From the NCBI GenBank assembly GCA_022457155.1, contig JAJGOT010000438.1:277001-341000 (forward strand): a stretch of 64,000 nucleotides of DNA, read 5' to 3'. How positions within the stretch are numbered: the first letter of the stretch is position 1; every line of letters starts with the position of its first letter. Made by a program: the position numbers and the translations under genes. A model generated the notes under the pieces. It was not told the origin of the DNA. It did not search any database and was given only the letters and a program-made list of their open reading frames with translations. This stretch comes from Cladopsammia gracilis (Eukaryota; Cnidaria; Anthozoa; Scleractinia; Dendrophylliidae). Of this stretch, positions 1 to 12,100 are shown one piece after another.

Positions 1-129
1 TTACCTTTACCAGAACACGAGTGAAGTGACCCTACTTATCCAAGCAACGGATGGAAAGTTTTCGGTAACCACCGAGATATTCGTCATCATAACTGATGTT
101 AATGACAATCCACCGGTATTCACCAGCAG
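1..129 (+). CDS. Cadherin repeat exon, 3' part (cut by window edge)
   Basis: Reads ENTSEV-like, QATDGKF and then DVNDNPPVFTS in frame, ending at the donor CAG|GTAAGA (GT at 130-131). It is a near copy of the end of the exon at 3978-4280, and the first 40 bases of the following intron also match those after 4280. The last two bases (AG) wait for the A of the next exon to make Arg. The exon's start is outside the window. Confidence 0.85.
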
Positions 130-3100
130 GTAAGATACGATCATAGTACTTATAATTTTTGGTAAGTTTGAAAGTAGTCCTTTTTAACTCATGAATACGC
201 GAAGTTAAACGAGCTATAGTAGACAGCTGTAAACTTCTTTTGTAATTCCACTTCAAGCCCTGGAAAATTTAAATCGATCTGCGGACTTAAGACTTAGGAA
301 AACGCTACAGCACGGTAAATGTTGATTTTAAATATGTGAAGTTTCGCTGCCAAGTGTAAAAGTTCAAATATGCAAATTTTTGTTTCGAATTAAAAAACGT
401 CTTAGCAATTGTTTGGAATGAGAGAAGCTGGATGATGCAATTTGTTTTGTTTACTCATTAATTCTTTGACTGCTCTGAGAAACAACAAAAAGCTTAGACC
501 GAGTTTTGCAAACGTTAACCTCAGGCTTTTAAGGCTTCTCTCGCATGACGCATTTGAAGTGCTTACATTTGCAAAGGTTCAAACTAAACCAATTTGGAAG
601 CGATGACCGTATACCCGCTGTTTGTAATAAAAGTGATCGGTGCATGACTTAGTGTGCGAAGATTCTATACTTATCAATTCTTTGCTTTGTGATAGCTTTT
701 GCGTGTCATATATCAGAAAACACTTCAGAGAAACAACAAAAGGCTTGTCCATCTACATGCGATGAGGACTGTTAAAACACGGATAACAAAGCTACGAAAG
801 GAGTCAAATAAACCGACCTTTGATTCAGGGGAAATTCCCGTACAATTATTTTTGTGTAATATATATTTGCATGAATTAATAACATAAGCTTTATGTAAAA
901 CATCCAATCGCTATGATATTTTGGGTTAAGAATCTTCTATTTATAGCGTTTCGTATTCCTAGTTGGCTCATAGGATCCTTTGATTAGCTCTTTCTACGTA
1001 TCTATGTTATAGTGGTGAATTTGCAGTGGTGCTGCTGTTAAGCGTTTTGGAAGCAGTTTTTATAGATGGTTTTCACTCACGTGACCTTCAGTCCTGTGGG
1101 ACTCAAATGACAAAGGCCATGGCGGCCATGTTGGTGTACATAACAAAAGAAGTTCATTAAAATTATTTTGTAGTTGTACACCAATATGGCCGCCGTGACG
1201 TAACGTGAAAACCATCTATACTCATGGGACAGCGGTGATGTTACTTTAGGATTGATTAAAGAATGCCTACAATCAAGAAGCACAACAGACGATCGATACC
1301 AAATCGGACCTTTGAGTGAACAACATCTATTACGAATAGTAATGAGGATTGAATGACGATATTTTACAGTGCTAACTTAAGGTGGCTCGAAGTAGTTTTT
1401 TTGGGTCACACTTCCCTTTTTGAATACGCTTATACATAATCTTACTTTAGCTCAATAAATCTGAATTTCATACCAGTTATTAGGCTTGGATGAAAGTTTT
1501 GGATGATTCTCTTTTTATGCTAATCAGCGTTTCCATAGCAACGGTAAACAAATATGGCGAAAAACAGTTTTTTCTAAATATCTTTCGATTTTGGGGCTAC
1601 CCGTGACAAGCGAATAAATGCGCTATAATCTACACATCGTTGCACGCAAAATGGGAAAATTTCAAACAAATTAAACTGTTCGATTTTGAGTAAATTGCAA
1701 AAACATTTTTTAACATGTGTTTTTCATGTTTGAAATATAAGCGGTCAAAACATTTCATAGGTCTCACAAATTATCATTAAATTGCCACAGAAAGTTTCGT
1801 TGGATTTAAAATATTACTCCCTGCAAGTAGCTCTGACTAACTCCTCGGCAATAAAGAGATCGAGCTTTTCATTCAAATGCAGTTTTGCTTGACGTTTTCA
1901 CTCTTTAAAAGTTTCAAGCGCATTTGCATATAAATTCAAAATTAACAAATGAAGATGTTTGATATCTTCCCAGTATGTTTTTAAATATATAGGCAATAAT
2001 ATTTCCAAGTTTCAGTCCAATTGATTCAGCGGAACATCCCGAAAAGAACCGTTGAAGTTCGAGTACGAAAGCAGCGACCTCGGGATGAAAATCCAGTACA
2101 ACGAGTGTGACATCGCATGTTTATTTCACACGAGCGCTCGGTGACAAATTCCTCTATGCACGTGGGTGTTTTCGTATTGTAATTATTCAAGTATTGTTTT
2201 CATTATAGGCATTAGTTTTCAAATACATCATGGTTCGTACTCGTCGACAAAATTCCAAATTCAACCGAAGAGATGCTTTGAAAAAAGCAAGAGAAAAGCG
2301 GTGGATTGGACGGCCCCCTATAAGTGACCCACCTGAAAAAGCTGGAAGAAATTAATATTCCCATCCTTCGCTCAAGTCAAATTTTCTGAATGAAAATTAT
2401 GTCAATCTAAATCAATCTAAAACTTTTAATGGAAGGACTGAAGACATGTTATAGTTGCAATGAAGTTCCATTACTTTTGGAAGATATAAAAAAAAGTCTC
2501 CATCGCGCAATGGCCTTGAAAAAATGAAAAAAAAAACCTTGAATAATTACCATATCAAAACATTCAAATCAGAGCAAGCGTGCATAGAGGAATTTGTCAC
2601 CGAGCGCTCGTGTGAAATAAACATGCGATGTCACGCTCGTTGTACTGGATTTTCATCCCGAGGTCGCTGCTTTCGTTCTCGAACTTCAACGGTTCTTTAA
2701 GGGATGTTCCTCTGAATCAATTGGACTGAAGCTTGGAAATATTATTGCCTATATATTTAAAAACATACTGGGAAGATATCAAACATCTTCATTTGTTCGT
2801 TTTGAATTTATATGCAAATGCGCTTGAAACTTTTAAAGAGTGAAAACGTCAAGTAAAACTGCATTTGAATGAAAAGCTCGATCTCTTTATTGCCGAGGAG
2901 TTAGTCAGAGCTATTTGCAGGGAGTAATATTTTAAATCCAAGGAAACTTTCTGTGGCAATTTAATGATAATTTGTGAGACCTATGAAATGTTTTGACCGC
3001 TTAAATTTCAAACATGAAAACACATGTTAAAAAATGTTTTTGCAATTTACTCAAAATCGAACAGTTTAATTTGTTTGAAATTTTCCCATTTTGTTTGCAA

Positions 3101-6100
3101 CGATGTGTAGTTTATAGCGCATTTATTCGCTTGTCACGGGTAGCCCCAAAATCGAAAGATATTTAGGAAAAACTGTTTTTCGCCATATTTGTTTACCGTT
3201 GCTATGGAAACGCTGATTAGCATAAAAAGAGCATCATCCAAAATTTTCATCCAAGCCTAATATCTGGTATGAAATTCAGATTTATTGAGCTAAAGTAAGA
3301 TTGTGTATAAGCGTATTCAAAAAGGGAAGTGTGACCCCAAAAAAACTACTTCGAGCCACCTTAATAGACCATATTCGTATTCCCGGTATTGAATTGGAAT
3401 TAGCTTGCAATGCAGGCTCATGCGGGGGAATGTCATTAACAATATTTGCATGTAAAAAGATTTCCCCGCATAAGCCTCGTCTGCAAGCTAGTTCCAGTTC
3501 AATACCGGTAACACGAACGTGGCCTATTCCAGGAACTTTTGAGCTTGAGTAATGTTTAAGATACTCGTTTTTAGCCCGATCAAATCTGAGATGTTGATTG
3601 CCAAGATCGATGGATGAAATAAAATTTTATTCAGTCCTTGTCATTGCATATGTACTTTTTCGTCCATAAATGGAATATTCGTCCCCAGTTCTCATGCTCG
3701 TGTCAAGCAGATAGCGGGTAGTGCTGTCGACTGGTCCTGCTGTAGTGCTTTTATACACTAAAGAAAACTCCATAAAATCCTGAAGCTAACCCTGCGATAC
3801 ACTGGCATCCCATCCAAGGCGTAGAAGCAATATTCTCTGGTAGTGAGGGTTACCTGTGTCTCTTGTGTTTTTTACTCGTACTTGTGACAAAATCAGAACA
3901 ACGTTTACTTTTGCTCAAAAACAGTATGATTGTGGAGTTAAGGATTTTGCAGTTTCTTATTTCACTTTTTATTACAGAACTAATATATCTGTTGAGGAAA
4001 ACGTGGCAAACGGCACTGTCATATTCCAAGTAAAAGCCACCGATGCAGACTATGGCAACAACTCCATCATAACTTACTCACTGCTGCCAAGTGAGTATGG
4101 GGAAAAGTTTTCTATCGATGCTTCATCCGGGAACATTACTGTCATTGGAAACCTGGATCGTGAGAACACGAGTGAAGTGTCCCTACGTATCCAAGCAACG
4201 GATGGAAAGTTTTCAATATCCACCGGGCTGATCGTCATCATAACTGACGTCAATGATAATCCACCGGTATTCACCAGCAGGTAAGATACGATCATAGTAC
4301 TTATAATTTTTGGTAAGCTTGAAAGTATTACCTTTTAGCTCGTGAATAAGGGAAGCGTAATGAACGAGGTATAAAAATGGGACCAAATTTTAGTCGGTCA
4401 CTCGATCACTTGGCTGTAGACTTTTCTTGGTATTTCCGCTGACCAGTGCATAAGACCTCGAAGAAATTCATTCATGGCAACAAAAGGGTTTAAAACGCCA
4501 TCACTTCACTGAAAAAATGCGGATTTCTGCAGACCTAAAGAAAAGAACTTTGACAGATTTTGCTGAAAGGAAAAATATACGGTTTAACTGGAGAAAGTTA
4601 AATCGCCAAGCGTGCAAGCAAATTTGAACTCTCGCCATTTGTTGTTGTTATCAAAGCGGCAAAAACTTCAAAACACAGGTACGCTTCAATAAAACTTGCT
4701 TTGTTTTTGTCGTAAAGTGTCTTTTAACGATAAAAATCAGGCTATGTTCTCTAGATGTATTTAACAGCCAAATATATCTTTGACCGAACAGAAATTTATT
4801 TAACTACAGTGAGCTGAAAAGTTTTTCTTGACAGTTTGCGAGAGAGTATTTTCACTTCGGGTGGTTTCAAGTCTGAGTGACTCTTAAAAAGTCTGAAAGG
4901 TTTCCCTATAATTTTGCCCTCTATATTATAAACAAGTAATCGCAGGTTCCCTCGTAAAATTAAGGATTAATATCACCTGTGTTTTCAGAAGCTGTAGAAA
5001 TTGCCCTCGTCGGTTCGCGACTCGGGAAATTTCTATAGCTTCTGAAAACACGCGTGATATTAATCCTTAATTTTACTCGGGCCCATGCGATTACATATAC
5101 AAAATCATTATGGAAAATTAAAACAGATCCGCGGACTTCAAATGGATTTTTCAAGATTTAGTTAAACGCTACAGCACGGTAAATGTCGTTTTTAAATGTG
5201 TCACCTGCGAGCAATCTCTGGGGCTCGGGCCGGGTCATAAACCAAACTTTGTTTCTACTGACGATTTCAAATTAAAAAAAAAATATATATGTCTTAGCGT
5301 GACACCAATGCGCATTGAGAACTGGGTGACGTAATGTTTTAAATGTGTTTACCCAGTGTCTTTGTCTGTGCCATAGTCTTTTCTCCCGCTCTCATCTCTT
5401 TCATATTATACGCCTCTTCTGTCTCTTATATTACCCTGGGTGCCAGAGGCTTTTCTCGCGCTCTCGTCTCTCTCATCATATTACACGCCTCTTCTGTCTC
5501 TTATATTTTCGCCGCGAGAAAAGCCGACCCCGACTTCTCACGAAAGCGTGCCGCGAGAGAACCTCTGGTCCCCAGAGTAATGCTTTGACTGCTCTGTGAA
5601 ACAATAAAAAGTTTATACTGATCATAAGAAACCCATACGCTTATTTGTAAACTGAATACGTTTATTATTTTGTAAACTTCAAGTGGAATTAAAATTTCAA
5701 GTTAACATTTAACAGTTTACAAATAAGCGTATTCCGTTTACAAAATAATAAGCGTTCAGGTTCCGTCCCTCCGCCTGAACCAAAGGGTCACAACAAATTT
5801 GACGCATTACAAAGGCGTCATCGAAATGTCTCGTTTACACGATGTATATGTATGTCACGTTAAGATGTTTTCATCGTTTTCGAAAAATATTTTGTTTTTT
5901 TTGAACTTCAACAAATGACTCCCCGTCCGCACCCACTCAGGATAAAAAGAGCGTTCCAAATCACGAGTCGGCTCATAGGAGCCGTTGATTTTCAGTTTTA
6001 CACAAGAGACCTTCCCTTGGTTTTACTGACTTTAAGAAAACGAATTATTGCCGGTTTGGACTCCAGTTAAAGGCTCACCTTCACCCAAAAGACATTGCGG

Positions 6101-9100
6101 TCATTTGTTTTCGTTTTGAAATGCTCCATTGTTCATACGCGTGATCTGATTGGTTGAACGCATTCAAGCATGAATTTCGTGTTACACGAAATTCAGTACA
6201 GAAAGTGATCATGGCGCACACAGCATTTTGAGTGAAGGTGGGCCTTTAAGGTTACGAAGATGGAAAGTAAAGTCACAGGCAGCCCAACCTCAAGATGTAA
6301 GCAGCCATAAATTCGACTGCAATATATAATATTAGAAACCCATAAGTGGGTTGAAACGTGTTACGTGCAGTCACAGCTTCCGAATATTCATTTTTTTGCT
6401 TAGTACCATATTTGGAAACCCCTCGGTCCCTCGAGATTGGAAGCAAGTTGTTCTAGCGAATGGATTGGTTAATAGCGGAGCACTGCCAGGCCGAAGGCCT
6501 GGCTGCGCAGCCCCATACTCATAGAACCAGAACCTGTACCCGTCATTTTTCATGGTCATGGCAAGCGGAATGTTTCGCGGGCGCGCGTGTGCTCTCCGTC
6601 TGCCGTCGCGCAGGACCGGACTACTGTACTACTGTAGCTCCGCCGTCGCGCAGGACTAGCTCGCGGGCGCGTATGACGTCGCAAAAACATGCGCGTACAA
6701 CGTCATGTTGAAACCAAAGCGAAGCTTTGTTTTTCGCGCGGTTACACGGCCGAATGTCACGTCAGCTAGAAAAACACTTTGATGTTTTGCTGTGAATTTA
6801 CTAAGCGGAGAAAACCGTTTAAATTAAAGGCGTTATTTCCCTGAATATTTCGCGGTTTGCTACTCAAGACAAGGATGCTAATTAAGGGATACTCAGAAAA
6901 AAGACGAGCTTTCAGGGATAAAATCTTGCTTCGAGGAACTTCATAATTAAATGGTACGCGTTTTGCTTTTAAACGTAAACTAATGGAGATTTGAATAAAT
7001 TTTTTCGAAAGAAGATTGTGTTGTCCATTTTTATGTGTTTGTTCATTCATTAGATAGTTTGAAAAGCGATTTTATGTAAACGAAACAAGACTTTGATTTT
7101 ATAGTACAGTTCTATCTTCACTCGCATCGCCTTATGCAAATATGTTTGTGTATTTTTGCAATTTTTGATTTTCAAATCAGTTTCTCGGGCAATTTTTGAC
7201 AAACAAAAACTGTATTTTATTCGGAAACTAGTGGTACTAGTTATTCTAGACAGAGAAAAGTTGTTTTTGTGAACTTTTGTACGGTCTATAAAAATGTACT
7301 GTGCAGACGGTCGCGTAATTCTGTTTTTGAGAATTGCTAAAATTGAAAATAGCCCGTTCGTCAATCTTAATTCTTGTGCTTCCAACCTTTCACCTTTGTT
7401 AAGTTTCACCTTAGTTAAGCTTGTTCAAAGTGCGACGCTGTTAGCCTTGGGCTATCTATATATATTATTTTTACCTTGATTTTCCAAATATGGCTGTAAT
7501 AACTTCTTAGCAAATTGAATAATTGGAAGCTTGTTTTGAAGCGTACAAGAGACAGTTGCACGTTTCAACCCACTTATGGGTTTCTGATAATATATAATAT
7601 AATATTCCATGCTTTGCATAATAGTGAATCGGCAAAATATAAGAATTTGTATGAAAATGCGACAAATTCCCTGGTGAAGAACTTATCTGTACGGACAATG
7701 ATCTTATGGCAGCTGCAATGATTACAAAATTTGCCGAAAGAAGCACAAAATATAGATTGTATTCTAATGTTTAATTTTTTAAACATAAGACAGACTTCAG
7801 ACAGACATTAGGGAAAACTACACCCCCATTCTATTATTATAAACGTTTAATAACGTCCCTTTCTCTTTTCGTTGAAGTTTGTACACAACCCTGGAAAGAG
7901 TTCTTCCATTGTAAACTAATTAACATCCCAATAATTTTGCCGACCCCCCCCCCCCCCCCCCCCAATCCCCCTTCTGTGCTGCTCGTGGATGGACGTAAAC
8001 TGCATTCAATCCTTGTTATAATTCAACACATTGATACACTGCCCAAATAAGGTCAAAAAGCTATTGATATAGGCTAAGTCTACATGACGTATATCCAACG
8101 ATGGCGGTAAATTTCGCATTTTGACAAGAGAATGCAAAAATGACGGACCGGCCTCGATATTTTTGGGTGTTTCTTGGTGTTGCGGAAGCCATTGTTGGTT
8201 AGCTTTTGTGTTGTGGTGTGGGTATTGTTCAGTGTCTTTTGAATCTTTTGTTTTACGTCATTTGGTGATCACACCATCCGCAACACCAAGAAACTACCAT
8301 ATTTTTTCTTCAAACTGTGCTTTGTTATCAATGTGTTGAATTATAAAACTATTATAGCGTTCAAGCTTGCGTGATATCGCCTAATTTTAGCCGACTCGGC
8401 CTACGGTCTCGTCGGCTAAGAATTAGGCGATATTACGCGCCCTTTCGCGCTATAATAGTTAATTACATACGCACAGGTAGTCGCTGTCTGAGATGTAATG
8501 TTTATAACCAGTTCTTATGCTCTTGGTGAAGGCGCGGTGGTCAAATCGTCAGCCTGGTCTCTGCAATCGTGTGCGTATTTGCCCAAGGTGTGCCTAAAAA
8601 ATAAATGGGGTAACCCTGTGATGGAATAGCATCCCATCAAGAAGTTAGTATCAGTGGTCCTGGTTTAGTCAATCGCCGGCGCTGTGAGAAGCCTGTGTCT
8701 TGACCAGGGGATGTGGTCTTCTGATGTAAATGTTTTACAGTGTCCTATTTCACTTTTGATTACAGAACTAACATATCTGTTAAGGAAAAGGTGACAAATG
8801 GCACTGTCGTATTTCAAGTAAAAGCTACCGATGCAGACTATGGCAACAACTCCATTATAACTTACTGTTTGCTGCCAAGTGAGTATGGGGGAAAGTTTTC
8901 TATTGATGCTTCATCCGGGAAAATTACTGTCATTGGAAACCTGGATCGCGAGAACACGAGTGAAGTAACCATACTTATCCAAGCAACGGATGGAAAGTTT
9001 TCAATTACCACAGAGATATTCATAACAGTATTAGACGTGAACGATTTTCCTCCAGTTTTTGATCGACAAAGCTACAAAAAACGCATTTCAGAAACAGTTC

Positions 9101-12100
9101 TTGTCGGCGAACGTATCATTCAAGTGTTAGCCACAGACAAGGACTCTGGAGAAAACAGCAGATTAATTTATAGCATCGTTAGCGGAAATAACAACAGCAC
9201 GTTCAGTGTCAATGCGGAAAATGGCATTATTGTTCTCCAGAAACCGTTAGATTACAACATAAAAAAGGATTACGAGCTTAGTGTCAGGGCGTCTGATAAT
9301 GGTAGTCCGAGTTTAGTATCGTTTACGAACGTTTCCATAACCGTAGAAAAAGAATGTGAAATAAAAGTCACCTTGCAAGAGCTGCCCCATTCAACAACCC
9401 AACAACTGTTTCGTGTACCAGCTTCCTCCGATGCAGACTACGGATCAAAAGCTAATATCACGTATTCTATCATTATCGAAAATAACGTGAAAGTTTGCAG
9501 CGATCTTGTTGTAGACCATGATGGAGGTGTCTTCAGTAAAACAAATCTACATTGGGGTGCTGTTTGTAATATTACTGTCAGAGCCATGGATGAAATCGGG
9601 ACGCATGTTTGCTTTGTTTATCTTCGTGTTGCAGCTAAAACCACGCCTAGCACAGAACAACCAACGGGTAAGTGGTGTTCATGTCATATATTAATCTTAA
9701 AACGCTTGAGATTCCTCTAGGAAAAAAATCATTATAATACTAAACAGGGGCGGATCCACGAATGTCTGAAAGGAGGGGTTCTACACCTTAATAACTTTCC
9801 ACGCCATGGGCGTTGACGGCGAGCAAAGTAGGCACGAGCTTCTAGTGGGGTCCTGAAAATTACCCTCTGAAACGCAATTTCCAGCATTACTGAGACTCCG
9901 CCAGAAGACAACAAATAATATTGCATGATTAAAAGGGATGGCAGTAACGATAGTTATGTATCGTTTATTTTATATACCTCTTTAATCGAACAATGTAGCC
10001 TGAAACGGCGTCATCCTGGGTGGGCTTTTACAAAGCCCTTCCATTTATATATCTCGTCTGCCTCGAATCTCTCAGAGTAATGCATAGCAAATTAACAGTG
10101 AGATCTGAGAAGCGCCCTTCAGACATCGTTGTTCTAGAGCAGGTCGTGATCTGTTTCATGAATGAAAAGAACTGCTCAGCTTCCGCACTACTGATTGTTA
10201 GGCTGCATGCAAAGAAGAAAAGACGATGGATGTTTTGATTCTTAATTAACTTGACAATCAGTCAATTGGTGGGAGTGAAACAACTACGTATAAAAAAAAA
10301 TTTCTATTATTTTTATGAACCACAAGGGAGAGACATGAAGAGGCAAACAATTTTTTTAAAAATGCTGCTGCTCAAAGGGAGGTAACAACCCCCTCCCCCC
10401 TCCCCTGGAGCCGCCCCTGCTAAAGCTTTACTAGTACAAAAGAAAATGATCTGTTGACAACCAGTGAACTCAAATCAAGTTTTATTTCAGTTGTGAAAAC
10501 GTACAATATTCTAGCATTGTATCTTTTATATTTACTTGAACATCACCTCCATCTATATAACAGGAATTGACGCTAATGAATCATCCGCGATGATTCTTAT
10601 CATAATGCAATGGTGATATGAATCATAGTTAAGATGCCAACTGGCCCGTTAAAATCATGTTTCATGATTTACAATCATATGAAATCATTATCGTCACATC
10701 CTCCGTTACATGTAAACAAAGAAAGAATAAAGAAACGGGATGGATAAAAGAAACAATAATAAATATTAGCAGAGATAGTCCTTGAGGTAAGTGGTTCTAT
10801 GCATCGCTCTCCCTCTGGAATAATGGAACTGAACTTCACTGGACTAAGGTCGCTCGAGCAGTAACTGTAACTGTAGCAGTAACTGTCCTGACTCCTCGTT
10901 AGGTACCACAACAGATTTCTTTCTTTTATGATCTTTTTTTTTTACGCGTTGTAGATAGTGATTTCCCTCATGAAGGATATTGTCCCATTAGTAAATTACA
11001 TGTAAGATGTTTTGTGTCGACAATAGCTTTTTTTTATATTCTCAGATGGTTTTCCAGATGAAGGCAAATATTCGCTGATTACCATTGCCGCTGTTCTTTT
11101 CCTCTTGCTTGTTATTTTGACAATTTGGTACATGAAAAAACGCGGCAGGTAAGTTATGATGGATAATGAGAAAAGCTTGGCATGGACTTATATTTGTTTA
11201 AAGAACACACCCAATAACTATGTATTTCTTTTATTTATTTATTTATTTATTATTTATTTATCTATTTATTATTCAGTCAGTTCTTGTATATGTTGTCGGT
11301 CAAAATTTTCCTTGGTTCAAAATTTACTTCCCTTTGTTTAAAACTCATTATCATGCATTTTCATACCCAAAAACAAAGGAAAAGTAAATTTTGAACCAAG
11401 GAAAATTTTGACCCACAACATATATCTTCCCGATCTTTTAAAACCATGGTTGATGACAATTTCACTACAACTACGCTCAAACAAGGCTTCTATGACTCTA
11501 ATCAGCCTGAAAGTCAAACAAAAGATAACGAAAAAGGGGAAGGGGGAGAGCGGAGGAGAAAAAAAAAGATAAAAAATACCCATGTTTGTTTTATATTCCG
11601 GGCTTTTGACAGAGAAAAAATAAAGCACAACGTACACTCTCAGACACGTGAACAGAAAAGCGCGGATTTACATTAATCAACTATATTTTTCAAAAGAGGG
11701 TGGCACTTAACAGTCGTAAGACAGAAAAATCTGTTGTCCTTGGATCTCACACTGATTTAATTTAGTACAGTATACCTTAACCCTGTATAAAATTAAAGCT
11801 GATATAGCTGTATATCTAATACCTTTCATTTTCTAATGGATGAATTGTCGAATTTTTTGCAAAGTGTAGATGTGAGCGTTCGAATCACCTTTTGAAAGCT
11901 ACAACTCAAAGTGATTATTATATTTTGCTAGTTTGATTTGTTCTCGGGTTTCTGGACCCGCAGCGCTAGAAAAACCTGTGTGCGTTTTCCCATATTCAAT
12001 TTTAATGAAAAGTTACAGAACATTTTCGAAATAGGGCGAAAAACACTGAATAATCCGCGAAAATGGCTCTAAACGAAAAATGGTTTTCAGACATTATAAA

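Noticed and set aside
5343..5599. Two overlapping ORFs of 81-84 codons
   Set aside because: Both are translations of tandem pyrimidine-rich sequence inside and beside a MITE.
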